Shown: piece by piece, positions 54,701 through 57,126 of the stretch
Numbering within the stretch: the first letter of the stretch is position 1
Layout of the letters: each line of letters starts with the position of its first letter
Assembly: GCA_018857735.1 (NCBI GenBank)
Contig: JABMCL010003549.1
Span: 367,403-431,402, forward strand
Reading direction: 5' to 3'
DNA: 64,000 nucleotides
Source: Alviniconcha marisindica
Taxonomy: Eukaryota > Mollusca > Gastropoda > Provannidae
Program-made: the position numbers and the translations under genes
Notes under the pieces: model-generated
The model's input: only the letters and a program-made list of their open reading frames with translations
Databases searched by the model: none
Told to the model about the DNA's origin: nothing

Positions 54701-56305
54701 ACAAGTGCTATTTCATTGTGGGATTGTGGGTGTGTACTCAGCCCCTTGCCATTTGCCATGACTTGTGCCATACACTAGTGCTGTGGCATTGTGGGTGTGT
54801 ACTCAGCCCCTTGCCATTTGCCATGACTTGTGCCATACACAAGTGCTGTGGCATTGTGGATGTGTACTCAGCCCCTTGCCATTTGCCATGACTTGTGCCA
54901 TACACAAGTGCTGTGTCATTGTGGGTGTGTACTCAGCCCCTTGTCATTTGCCATGACTTGTGCCATACACAAGTGCTGTGTCATTGTGGGTGTGTATTCA
55001 GCCCCTTGCCATTTGCCATGACTTGTACCATACACAAGTGCTGTGGCATTGTGGGTGTGTACTCAGCCCCTTGCCATTTGCCATGACTTGTGCCATACAC
55101 AAGTGCTGTGGCATTGTGGGTGTGTACTCAGCCCCTTGCCATTTGCCATGACTTGTACCATACACAAGTGCTGTGGCATTGTGGGTGTACTCAGCCCCTT
55201 GCCATTTTTTCCGTGATGAAGTCACATGACTTGCTGCCTTTTCCACTTAGTTGCTGCAGCGGCAAAGCGAATGGTTCCTGTCGGTGCGGGTGACGGCTGT
55301 CTACTTCCTGCTGTGGAAGCAACGACTGGCTGCATCAGTGGAGGAGAGGGAGAAGAGCGGTGTGGCGTTGTGGCACTGGAGTCTGGCACTGCAGAGAAAG
55401 GTAGGCAGGAAATCAGCCAGGTGTGGCGTTGTGGCTTTAAAGTCTGGCACTGCAGAGAAAGGTAGGCAAGAAAATCAGCCAGGTGTGGCATTGGGGCTTT
55501 AAAGTCTGGCACTGCAGAGAAAGGTAGGCAGGAAAATCAGCCAGGTGTGGCGTTGTGGCTTTAAAGTCTGGCACTGCAGAGAAAGGTAGGCAGGAAAATC
55601 AGCCAGGTGTGGCGTTGTGGCTTTAAAGTCTGGCACTGCAGAGAAAGGTAGGCAGGAAAATCAGCCAGGTGTGGCGTTGTGACTTTAAAGTCTGGTCCTA
55701 CAGAGAAAGGTAGGCAGGAAAATCAGCCAGTTGGGACATCACAAGGTAATGATGGCACACAGATACAGGTTCTTAGAATATATAGTGTTAGGTACTTTGG
55801 TTGGATGAGTGAGCCTGTTATTTTGTTACACAATACATTGTAATATTTAGATTACATAAACCAGTGCTTTGTTTCCTTTTAAAATTTGACCCCTGCCCCT
55901 TATTGTCGGCAGTGCCTTGAAGAATGATATTAATAATGATCATTTTCAACCCAAATCGGTTGCTGCATCAGACTGAAAGGTTTTGCTTGTTGGTTGTGAC
56001 ACCACCAAAGTTGCGCCTTACATTGTAAGGGGGAACTGTACCTGCAGGTGCTGCAGGCCTGGTTTCTCTACAAGGAGGAAAGCCTGTCAGTGTAAGTGAG
56101 TAACCATGAGTATGGTGGCTGTGTGCAGGTGCTGCAGGCCTGGTTTCTCTACAAGGAGGAAAGCCTGCGCAAGAAGCAGCGACTGGCTGCAGCTGTGGAG
56201 ACTCGTCGTGCTCGCCTGGTGAGGGAGGGGGCGTCCCAGTGGCTGAGGGTGGCAGGGGCGCTGGCCGAGTCCCGGGCCAACCTGGCCACGCAGCAGCAAG
56301 TGCAG
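18152..56305 (+). CDS. SFI1: SFI1 homologue, centrin-binding repeat protein (24 exons, 3' incomplete)
   Basis: SFI1 is a long helical protein whose repeats (AX7LLX3F/LX2WK/R) each bind a centrin. In animals it sits at centrioles and in yeast it drives spindle-pole duplication. Twenty-four exons with GT-AG boundaries and matching phases join to 969 stop-free codons. The order of segments follows the vertebrate protein: a GRVKELRIR block, YLARKFLKLW and FGRVLPSQAR, many Trp repeats (FALWHVYWW, FAVWLERL, FSVWKQAF, LRSWLKAR, LWHWSLAL) and LATQQQVQ near the end. The start at 18152 is the first ATG after an in-frame TAG (18095), with A at -3. The last repeat and the C-terminal domain of the family are not seen. 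Introns are mostly minisatellites. Confidence in identity is high, from motif order recognised by eye rather than from a search. Confidence 0.92.
18343..20202 (+). other. SFI1 intron 1
   Basis: Contains a (CTAT)n microsatellite at about 18700-18728 and a short TAAGTAAGT...TTTTACGCC phrase (18609-18642) that looks like a SINE end. From about 18735 to 19950 there is roughly 1.2 kb of A-rich sequence in which no family was recognised. Confidence 0.5.
20203..20442 (+). CDS. SFI1: SFI1 exon 2 (codons 64-144)
   Basis: Acceptor TGACTGTTGCAG|GAGG and donor ATCAG|GTATAA, phase 2 at both ends. It encodes a His-rich, low-complexity linker and then TWNRGGRVKELRIR, matching the conserved block before the first SFI1 repeat. 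Confidence 0.88.
20578..22035. repeat. Intron 2 minisatellite, 52/48 bp
   Basis: About 28 units containing CTGTTGTCACTATGTCAGC and GAGTCTCAGTAACAATGCC. Two length classes differ by presence of one GACT/AACT tetranucleotide, intermixed along the array. No exon-edge similarity is seen. Confidence 0.95.
22036..22903. other. SFI1 intron 2, 3' part
   Basis: AT-rich, with a diffuse repeat of ATTTGATGACTATAAATG and AGAATCAAACTTTTA phrases (22220-22560). It ends in a strong polypyrimidine tract before exon 3. Confidence 0.5.
22904..22975 (+). CDS. SFI1: SFI1 exon 3 (codons 144-168)
   Basis: Acceptor CAAATTTCAG|ATAC and donor GCACG|GTAACT. Encodes YLARKFLKLWKWNVFGRVLP, one of the best-conserved family segments, with the first SFI1-type Trp. 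Phase 2 in and out. Confidence 0.93.
23361..23505 (+). pseudogene. Dead duplicate of SFI1 exon 4
   Basis: GACAGAGAGTGGCTGG, GGGAAGATGTTTGCC and the upstream GTTGTTTGGTTG copy the acceptor region and first 70 or so bases of exon 4, which begins about 126 bases downstream. The acceptor AG is mutated (GTTGTGG instead of GTTGCAG) and the reading frame decays after FASWYLFW. Confidence 0.8.
23512..23622 (+). CDS. SFI1: SFI1 exon 4 (codons 168-205)
   Basis: Acceptor CTGGTTGCAG|AGCT and donor CTACAG|GTAGGC. Encodes AHYRERLVGKMFALW and WWELRQEWRLMVRAECHYR, closely following the vertebrate segment with two SFI1 Trp positions. Phase 2 in and out. Confidence 0.93.
23695..24138. repeat. Intron 4 minisatellite derived from the exon 5 acceptor edge
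   Basis: Degenerate units of about 40-50 bp with GTAGATATGTGACATG, GGTTCTGTGTGTGGG and TTTGTGCATG. Exon 5 reads ...TTTGTGTAG|ATACGTGACATGGCTG, so each unit mirrors the acceptor and about the first 17 exon bases. Confidence 0.75.
24139..24233 (+). CDS. SFI1: SFI1 exon 5 (codons 205-237)
   Basis: Acceptor TTTGTGTAG|ATACG and donor CAACAGT|GTGAGT. Encodes YVTWLKVFGAWKDFIILR, then a basic helix. Enters in phase 2, leaves in phase 1. Confidence 0.9.
24240..24595. repeat. Intron 5 GTCTGT/TGTATGTTTG low-complexity repeat
   Basis: Irregular TGTCTGTCTGTTGTGTATG and TTTGTAGGTCTGTGTGTC phrases; no coding content. Confidence 0.7.
24750..25625. repeat. Intron 5 minisatellite, 46 bp
   Basis: About 19 units with GACCCACACTGGGGTACTGG and TGACTGCCAGTACAGCCCC. 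Sub-variants (GGGGTACTGGCCCC against GAGGTACTGACCTA) are blocked, suggesting segmental amplification. Confidence 0.95.
25718..25835 (+). CDS. SFI1: SFI1 exon 6 (codons 237-276)
   Basis: Acceptor GTGTTCTGCAG|ATGCC and donor GTCAG|GTCAGT. Encodes RRLCSKVLWGWTVYVGERRR and a helical AERVCAENTVR end. Phase 1 in, phase 2 out. Confidence 0.9.
26128..26592. repeat. Intron 6 repeat (CAGTTCACATCTGTCCCAG)
   Basis: Two clusters (26128-26225 and 26411-26592) of an 18-35 bp unit, CAGTTCACATCTGTCCCAG with GACAGACAGGGTCCA. They are separated by the block that is duplicated again in intron 7. Confidence 0.85.
26262..26403. repeat. Direct-repeat block, copy 1
   Basis: Contains CTGAAATCCCTCATCACCA, TCTTGTGCACAAAA and CAGTTTGCTTTTGGTCCAG. 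A diverged copy lies at 27254-27402, on the other side of exon 7. Confidence 0.85.
26748..26850 (+). CDS. SFI1: SFI1 exon 7 (codons 276-310)
   Basis: Acceptor TTGTGAACAG|GCATG and donor GCACAG|GTATGT. Encodes HAWRAWNEALEQKQAV and VALHFWAYRIQAQ, two SFI1 repeats. Phase 2 in, 0 out. Confidence 0.9.
27254..27402. repeat. Direct-repeat block, copy 2
   Basis: Second copy of the 26262-26403 block, about 990 bp downstream, with CTGAAATCCCTCATCACCAG, CTTGTGCACAAAAAGCCTG and GGATTCTGTAAGACAG. Confidence 0.85.
27440..27725. repeat. Intron 7 tandem repeat, about 112 bp x 2.3
   Basis: Units contain GATAAGAGCCTGGACTAAA, TTTTAACAGCCTGTCACCTG and GGTCACCTCAGGATAACTGA. Confidence 0.8.
28025..28181 (+). CDS. 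SFI1: SFI1 exon 8 (codons 311-363)
   Basis: Acceptor CTCCTGTTTTGCAG|CACTGG and donor ACAGAG|GTGTGG. Encodes HWLVWRAAVAGRQREM and CFRGWVLYWRSRR. Phase 0 in, 1 out; the final G completes GAC with exon 9. Confidence 0.9.
28208..28915. repeat. Intron 8 pyrimidine minisatellite, about 27-30 bp
   Basis: Units of TTTTGCCTGTTTCACCACC and TCCTCCCTTC: a polypyrimidine-rich array immediately after the exon 8 donor. Confidence 0.95.
28925..30282. repeat. Intron 8 minisatellite, about 52-53 bp
   Basis: About 26 units with GGGCTCTTCATGTATCCTG, TTGTCTTGGGCTTACCTGTG and CTGTCTTTAG. Each unit carries a TCTTTAG|GG acceptor-like end. Homology to the exon 9 edge is not evident. Confidence 0.95.
30334..30495 (+). 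CDS. SFI1: SFI1 exon 9 (codons 363-417)
   Basis: Acceptor TTTGCTATTCAG|ACTAC. Encodes VKVWVFGHWCRRWRMCR and RFFCRWQN. The donor is AAACT|GTATCCTTGC, a match to the U12-type 5' splice site. Phase 1 in and out. Confidence 0.9.
30632..31016. repeat. Intron 9 minisatellite, 43 bp
   Basis: About 9 units of GTGAGCTATAACACTTTGTA and AAGAAAGGTCTTAAAAAAC. Each unit has an AAAAG|GTGAG-like or AAAAG|TGAG string, but no exon homology. Confidence 0.95.
31264..31272 (+). promoter_or_regulatory. U12-type branch site of intron 9
   Basis: TTTCCTTAT resembles the U12 branch consensus TTCCTTAAC. The presumptive branch A (31270) is about 12 bases before the CTCAG acceptor at 31281, the spacing typical of minor-class introns. 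It pairs with the GTATCCTT donor at 30496. Confidence 0.65.
31282..31352 (+). CDS. SFI1: SFI1 exon 10 (codons 417-440)
   Basis: Acceptor AGCTCAG|ACGTTG and donor CTTTTG|GTGAGC. Encodes VEEVHEERRLLQQADQHYR and THLL. Choosing the acceptor at 31281 restores phase 1 with exon 9 and yields a Tyr after RWQN, as in the vertebrate protein. Nearer upstream AGs (31273, 31276) break the frame. Confidence 0.8.
31728..31820 (+). CDS. SFI1: SFI1 exon 11 (codons 441-471)
   Basis: Acceptor TTTTTTGCAG|AGCC and donor AGACAG|GTGGGG. Encodes LGLNAFRLCVVQRRIKGMRQ and MADHLRQRQ. Its 3' 64 bases and the donor are repeated six more times downstream. Phase 0 in and out. Confidence 0.9.
31821..32560. repeat. Intron 11 minisatellite copied from the exon 11 3' edge and donor
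   Basis: Units of about 88 bp or longer combine a (TG)n stretch, GTGCAGCGACGCATCAAAGG, GATGAGACAGAATATGGCTG and ATCACCTGTATCAGAGACAG, then GTGGGGTG. Exon-end/donor junctions recur at about 31908, 31996, 32083, 32256, 32413 and 32548. Later copies decay and are interspersed with longer TG tracts. Confidence 0.93.
32560..32965. repeat. Intron 11 repeat, about 75-80 bp, diverged
   Basis: Units with GACAGATGCACTGGAACATGG-like phrases, CTAATGCAGCATCAGGC and G-runs. Probably a further-decayed relative of the exon 11-derived units (ATGGCTAAT, GCATCAG). Confidence 0.65.
33240..33697. repeat. Intron 11 minisatellite copied from the exon 12 acceptor and 5' edge, 34 bp
   Basis: About 13 units of GTTCAGGTGGAGAGGTGGG and TGTTTGCTGTGTGGT. 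Exon 12 begins TTCAG|GTGGAGAGATGGGTG and continues TTTGCTGTGTGG, so each unit is the acceptor plus about 28 exon bases. Confidence 0.93.
33698..33795 (+). CDS. SFI1: SFI1 exon 12 (codons 472-504)
   Basis: Acceptor GTGTTCAG|GTGGAG and donor CTACAG|GTCAGT. Encodes VERWVFAVWLERLEEREEEQ and LTLKAREHYR. The true exon differs from the upstream decoys by continuing past TGTGTGG into CTGGAGCGC. Phase 0 in, 2 out. Confidence 0.9.
33940..34040. repeat. Intron 12 18-bp repeat
   Basis: About five copies of TTGGTCAGTGACATCATT. Confidence 0.85.
34300..35000. repeat. Intron 12 minisatellite, 70 bp, related to the exon 13 acceptor region
   Basis: About 10 units with GAGTTACTGTGCTTTTTGTC, AGAAGGAAGGCAACACTGG and CGGTGCAGACTGAATAAGA. 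The sequence before exon 13 (GGAATAACCCAGTTACTGTG, CTTTTCAG) is a diverged last unit, so the real acceptor tract is itself part of the array. Confidence 0.85.
35161..35227 (+). CDS. SFI1: SFI1 exon 13 (codons 504-526)
   Basis: Acceptor GTGCTTTTCAG|ACAAG and donor CGTAAG|GTGAGT. Encodes QVLQGKAFQQMMLYKKWREH. A short exon of 67 bases. Phase 2 in, 0 out. Confidence 0.88.
35285..36000. repeat. Intron 13 minisatellite, about 60-65 bp
   Basis: About 11 units with GTCAGTGAGTCATTCTTCATG, GTTAGCACCTGTGTCATGG and GTGCTGACTG. No exon-edge similarity was found. Confidence 0.95.
36120..36240. repeat. (TG)n / (GCATGT)n compound repeat
   Basis: TG tracts interrupted by CACAC and ending in GTGCATGTACATGTGCATGC, which is partly palindromic. 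Confidence 0.85.
36403..36533 (+). CDS. SFI1: SFI1 exon 14 (codons 527-570)
   Basis: Acceptor CTGTTCACAG|GCCC and donor TTCCACAG|GTGAGG. Encodes AQYVKADTHYYLH, CLFRMKVFVQMMKNRRR and ALEFHR, following the vertebrate order. Phase 0 in, 2 out. Confidence 0.9.
36674..36723. repeat. (TA)n microsatellite
   Basis: About 24 TA units with one TT interruption, in intron 14. Confidence 0.95.
37053..37134 (+). CDS. SFI1: SFI1 exon 15 (codons 570-597)
   Basis: Acceptor GTTGATCTGCAG|GGAG and donor CGCATG|GTTAGT. Encodes ESVLLNAFSVWKQAFTHSK and VRLMERM, very close to the vertebrate repeat (FSLW-type, xRLxERM end). Phase 2 in, 0 out. Confidence 0.93.
37150..37760. repeat. Intron 15 minisatellite, about 34 bp
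   Basis: About 18 diverged units of ATACTTGTAGCTCAGTTACA and ATTACCTGACTATC. No exon similarity. Confidence 0.93.
37795..39259. repeat. Intron 15 minisatellite copied from the exon 16 acceptor and 5' edge, 79-81 bp
   Basis: About 18 units. Each has GGTTGTTTTACAG, then GCCATTCTGCATCGTGAGGG and TGTGGTGGTC (the first 30 bases of exon 16), then an intronic filler with ATACCTCCCCATCTGTG. Units with GTCTATAGATACC are open in the exon 16 frame; units with GTCCATTGATACC contain a TGA. Confidence 0.95.
39260..39352 (+). CDS. SFI1: SFI1 exon 16 (codons 598-628)
   Basis: Acceptor TTGTTTTACAG|GCCA and donor AAGGAG|GTCAGT. Encodes AILHREGVVVHSYFQYWRAA and VVLQERDKE. The true exon differs from the decoys after GTGGTC, continuing CACTCCTAC. 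Phase 0 in and out. Confidence 0.92.
39353..40220. other. SFI1 intron 16, 5' part
   Basis: Unique-looking sequence with AT-rich patches; no transposon or exon similarity recognised. Confidence 0.4.
40225..40640. repeat. Intron 16 tandem duplication, about 210 bp x 2
   Basis: Diverged copies share GTGAGGTGCATAGACTTTTC, ATATATCCACTACAG and AACCTTCACTTAAAAT. Confidence 0.85.
40865..41700. repeat. Intron 16 minisatellite, 34 bp
   Basis: About 25 units of GTGTTCGTCATGCGTGGTG and TTGTTGACAGAGTGT, some 4-6 bp shorter. The last unit runs directly into the exon 17 acceptor tract (CATGCGTGGTGTCTGTGGTT, GCTGCAG). Confidence 0.95.
41714..41799 (+). CDS. SFI1: SFI1 exon 17 (codons 629-657)
   Basis: Acceptor GGTTGCTGCAG|GTGG and donor GAAAGG|GTGAGG. 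Encodes VDAEAHYRAALCRSHLLAW and SQHVRELRK. Phase 0 in, 2 out. Confidence 0.88.
42080..43113 (-). mobile_element. SINE family A copy with internally grown minisatellite
   Basis: From 42942 the sequence is a degraded minus-strand SINE: CACCAGAATCTTTCAGC, ATTAAGATGGACAGCAGC, GAGCCATTTTAA and, near 43070-43113, the decayed tRNA head. The segment that in intact copies reads TACCTATCGCTACACTGTC is here replaced by long arrays of a 21-bp unit, TATACCTGCTCTGCACTGTAG. On the other side GTGAAGGGAGAGGGAAG matches the next SINE segment. Confidence 0.8.
42164..42940. repeat. Intron 17 minisatellite, 21 bp, two blocks
   Basis: Blocks 42164-42428 and 42500-42940 are made of TATACCTGCTCTGCACTGTAG. A unit of about 70 bp containing TTTAACGCCAAGTTGTCTGC and GCAGACCATGATCCCTACAG (42090 and 42429) precedes each block. 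A shared CTGTAACTGTAG irregularity occurs in both, so the second block arose by large-scale duplication of the first. Confidence 0.93.
43335..44860. repeat. Intron 17 minisatellite copied from the exon 18 acceptor and 5' edge, about 69-76 bp
   Basis: About 21 units: CTGTTGTCAGGTGCAGGGA, GGACAAGGCAAGGTGTACTT and GCCATGTGTG...ACTGACTGTGG. Exon 18 reads CTGTTGTCAATTGCAG|GGA and then GGAAGATGAGGTGAAGTCT, clearly the source of the unit's 5' half. Confidence 0.88.
44899..44974 (+). CDS. SFI1: SFI1 exon 18 (codons 657-682)
   Basis: Acceptor GTCAATTGCAG|GGAG and donor AAACAG|GTACTG. Encodes EEDEVKSLRHRYLTVLKRSL and TAWKQ. Phase 2 in, 0 out. Confidence 0.87.
45200..45745 (-). mobile_element. LINE RNase H-type remnant in intron 18
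   Basis: Minus-strand translation shows IIFTHSMSLLEKVKSWMGSP and SMFNIQL, then frameshifted pieces resembling PGHAQVKNNDRADTLVGKA and GRSEVLRSLRHYLWAQSQGH, ending in EERGVERGSARQSSL. This is the RNase H-like C-terminal region of a retroelement polyprotein common in marine invertebrates. Several frame changes show it is dead. Confidence 0.7.
45770..46425. repeat. Intron 18 minisatellite, 30 bp
   Basis: About 21 units of AACCTGTTTTAAGGTCAGCT and GGACACCACA. Confidence 0.95.
46440..46930. repeat. Intron 18 repeat, about 24 bp
   Basis: Diverged units of TCATTTCTGAGGACATATTC with ACTG, plus longer units with GACTGTGATTGGTTCAGC and ATGTGACATATTCAC. Confidence 0.85.
47090..47429. repeat. Intron 18 minisatellite related to the exon 19 acceptor, about 52 bp
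   Basis: About six units with GTGTCTGCCTTGTCAGTAC, ATATTGTTTGTATTG and CCAGTATAGACA. The exon 19 acceptor is GTCTGCCTTGTCAG|TATGTAC, so the repeat contains the acceptor with the first few exon bases. Confidence 0.85.
47430..47602 (+). CDS. SFI1: SFI1 exon 19 (codons 683-740)
   Basis: Acceptor TGCCTTGTCAG|TATG and donor CGCTCAG|GTAAAT. Encodes YVQERRRKHMLQTRAQRHLR, SMVAWKKYVSHNRN and NKYLAKCQQTLR. Phase 0 in, 2 out. Confidence 0.9.
47603..48365. repeat. Intron 19 minisatellite copied from the exon 19 3' edge and donor, about 49 bp
   Basis: About 15 units: CAAGTACCTGGCTAGGTGTG, AACAATAGCTTAGGTTGG and TGGCATAGTGC. Exon 19 ends CAAGTACCTGGCCAAGTGTC, AGCAAACGCTCAG|GTAAATG, so each unit is the last 35 or so exon bases plus a donor-like GCTTAG|GTTGG. 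Confidence 0.9.
48534..49010 (+). mobile_element. tRNA-derived SINE, family B
   Basis: The tRNA-like head at 48535-48608 has A box TAGCTCAGTGG, a CTCATGA anticodon-loop-like segment and B box GGTTCGAATCC. It is followed by a unique body (TTCTTCTCCAGGGTCGAC, CAGTAGCACATAAAAGATCC) and a 3' end GCGCTATATAAACGATC with ATCAATCCATC repeats. That tail is typical of LINE-dependent SINEs of molluscs and other marine animals. No clear target-site duplication was found. It lies inside SFI1 intron 19. Confidence 0.88.
49020..49329. repeat. Intron 19 degenerate repeat around the exon 20 acceptor
   Basis: Diverged units of CCTTGGTTGTCACAGAGAGC and AGTAGCTGTAACCATGGTG. The true exon 20 acceptor, CTTTGCCTGTCACAG, is the last member of the series. 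Confidence 0.65.
49330..49432 (+). CDS. SFI1: SFI1 exon 20 (codons 740-774)
   Basis: Acceptor TGCCTGTCACAG|GTGG and donor ACCAAG|GTAGGG. Encodes WGLETWRENCKRQVADRQRE and VHFNRQLLTK. Phase 2 in, 0 out. Confidence 0.88.
49440..50445. repeat. Intron 20 minisatellite, 23 bp, with higher-order duplication
   Basis: About 43 units of CTGTGCTGTACCTGTGCTTC with TCT. A run of several variant units (about 49660-49790) recurs almost exactly at 49944-50075, a higher-order duplication of about 285 bp. Confidence 0.95.
50550..50865. repeat. Intron 20 repeat, ACACCTGA-based
   Basis: Loose tandem phrases such as GATAAGACACCTGAATACACC and a tandem pair with AACATGACAAARTATGTGAA. Confidence 0.7.
50865..51575. 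repeat. Intron 20 minisatellite, 46 bp, with acceptor-like end
   Basis: About 15 units of GATATTCCATAAGATCCAGT, CAACCATGTGATGCTG and TTTGTTACAG. The exon 21 acceptor is GTTTGTTATAG|GTGATACAG, so the unit shares the acceptor tract. Confidence 0.93.
51731..51827 (+). CDS. SFI1: SFI1 exon 21 (codons 775-807)
   Basis: Acceptor TTTGTTATAG|GTGA and donor AATACTT|GTAGGT. Encodes VIQTWHRYAAIHAYKKSQTL and VEEARQHLNT. The donor at 51828 is preferred over the GTATCT four bases later because it leaves phase 1. That joins exon 22 in frame and gives the expected Cys before the next repeat. Phase 0 in, 1 out. Confidence 0.85.
51828..52225. repeat. Intron 21 minisatellite copied from the exon 21 3' edge and donor, about 42-48 bp
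   Basis: About nine units with ATGCTTGTAGGTATCTGACC, CATTGCTGGTACATATCTC and ACTTC. Exon 21 ends CCTCAATACTT|GTAGGTATC, so donor and flanking exon bases recur in each unit. Confidence 0.85.
52395..53315. repeat. Intron 21 minisatellite copied from the exon 22 acceptor and 5' edge, 53 bp plus shorter forms
   Basis: About 18 units: GTGAGTTGTGTGCAG, GCACTGTGCGTATCTACCTG and CGGTCGTGGCTGAATGGA. Exon 22 begins TGTGTGCAG|GCACTGTGCG and matches for about 34 bases up to GGCTGAA. Shorter units lack the CTACCTG...GTCG part. The block near 52787-53060 recurs at 53075-53330. Confidence 0.95.
53316..53476 (+). CDS. SFI1: SFI1 exon 22 (codons 807-860)
   Basis: Acceptor TTGTGTGCAG|GCAC and donor AAACAG|GTTGGT. 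Encodes TVRIYLRSWLKARDTAMVQR, AAIHYNHNLLTSALRQW and QLHRSTALRK. Phase 1 in, 0 out. The true exon is the last in a ladder of decoys and continues past GGCTGAA into GGCCAGAGA. Confidence 0.9.
53477..54200. repeat. Intron 22 minisatellite copied from the exon 22 3' edge and donor, about 49-58 bp
   Basis: About 14 units: ACAATGCAAACAGGTTGG, CTGCAGTATTTTATAATTC and AGTACAATACTGT. Exon 22 ends CTGCGCAAACAG|GTTGGTGC and continues TGTTCTGTATAATTCAGTAC, so the donor string AAACAGGTTGG recurs in most units. Confidence 0.92.
54510..55205. repeat. Intron 22 minisatellite, 65 bp
   Basis: About 11 units of CCTTGCCATTTGCCATGACT, TGTGCCATACACAAGTGCTG and GCATTGTGGGTGTGTACTCA. No exon-edge similarity. Confidence 0.95.
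55251..55400 (+). CDS. SFI1: SFI1 exon 23 (codons 861-910)
   Basis: Acceptor TTTTCCACTTAG|TTGC and donor AGAAAG|GTAGGC. Encodes LLQRQSEWFLSVR, VYFLLWKQRLAASVEEREK and ALWHWSLALQRK, aligning closely with the vertebrate C-terminal repeats. Phase 0 in and out. Confidence 0.93.
55401..55728. repeat. Intron 23 minisatellite copied from the exon 23 3' edge and donor, 62 bp
   Basis: Five units: GTAGGCAGGAAAATCAGCC, AGGTGTGGCGTTGTGGC, TTTAAAGTCTGGCACTGC and AGAGAAAG. The unit equals the last 41 exon bases (with CACTGGAG changed to TTTAAAG) plus 20 donor-side bases, so each carries an intact AGAAAG|GTAGGC donor. Confidence 0.95.
56048..56091 (+). other. Partial duplicate of exon 24 5' end with its own splice sites
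   Basis: Bases 56048-56086 are identical to the first 39 bases of exon 24 (56129-56167). They are preceded by an acceptor (ACCTGCAG) and followed by TCAGT|GTAAGTGAG, a strong donor. If spliced as a 44-base cassette it would shift the frame. Confidence 0.85.
56129..56305 (+). CDS. SFI1: SFI1 exon 24 (codons 911-969)
   Basis: Acceptor GCTGTGTGCAG|GTGC and donor GTGCAG|GTGACT. Encodes VLQAWFLYKEESLRKKQRLA, LVREGASQWLRVAGALAESR and LATQQQVQ, the end of the repeat array in the vertebrate protein. One further repeat and the C-terminal domain should follow but are not found before the satellite. Phase 0 in and out. Confidence 0.92.
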
Positions 56306-56424
56306 GTGACTGCTTCAGAATTGATTGCTTCTTGGGAAATTCTTTGGTGGAGGCAGCCATCACTGTTGTTTGAAGACTTGTGCTGCACTTTGGGAGGTTG
56401 GGAGATGGGGATGGGGGGGATTGG

Positions 56425-56578
56425 GGAGGACGAGAATGAGACGGCCTTTAAGACTGGATTGGAGTGAATCCAGGGTTGGGGCTGTGGCAACATTTGCAGG
56501 CATGGCGTTCCATATTCTAAAATGGTGCTGGGAAGAAAAACCTTTGTCTGAACATTGTGCTGCAGAAGGGGAGGTCAT
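56425..56578 (-). mobile_element. LINE 3'-end fragment in intron 24
   Basis: Minus-strand translation FRIWNAMPANVATAPTLDSL and QSSLKGRL matches the typical C-terminal signature of LINE ORF2 (WNxLPxxVxxAxTLDSFKxxL). Only about 50 codons are present. Confidence 0.6.
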
Positions 56579-57126
56579 GGGGGTGGGGGGTAGGGGGGGG
56601 GGACTGTCAGGTGCTTCTTCTCATGCAACTGCACGATGGCCTGTGGTTGGTGTTGATTCACATCTGTGTTGATCGTCCTGTGTGTGAAGGTTGGGGAGTG
56701 TGTTGCTTTTGACTGTGCTGTGTGCAGCTTGGTCTGCTTCTCTTGTAAACAGTGAAACTCGGGTGTGACTACAGTTGTTTGTAAGATCACAGGGGCATCA
56801 GAGTTGTAAAACTGCAAGTTGTATAATAGACTTCGCAAGTTGTTGTGTGGTGACAAAAGTGAAACTTTGGTTGTTTTGTACATGGCTGTGATTGCTCACT
56901 AAATGCTTTCCTTGATTTTGGAATGTGATTATTTAAGAACGCTGTTGATGGTTGTTAAGCTTCACATAACTCAATGTTGATTTTTTTTTCTCACAGACAT
57001 TTAAACGAAATCTTCAGAAATTCACACAATCAAAAAACATCCACTGGGTTTACACGTCCAAACCAATTTTGGCGACCTTGATCCAATTTTAGGGTCACAG
57101 AGGTATTGGGAAGATGAGAGACTGCT
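56579..57126. other. SFI1 intron 24, unique part
   Basis: Unassigned sequence with a G-run at about 56575-56600; no exon matching the last SFI1 repeat was found. Confidence 0.4.
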
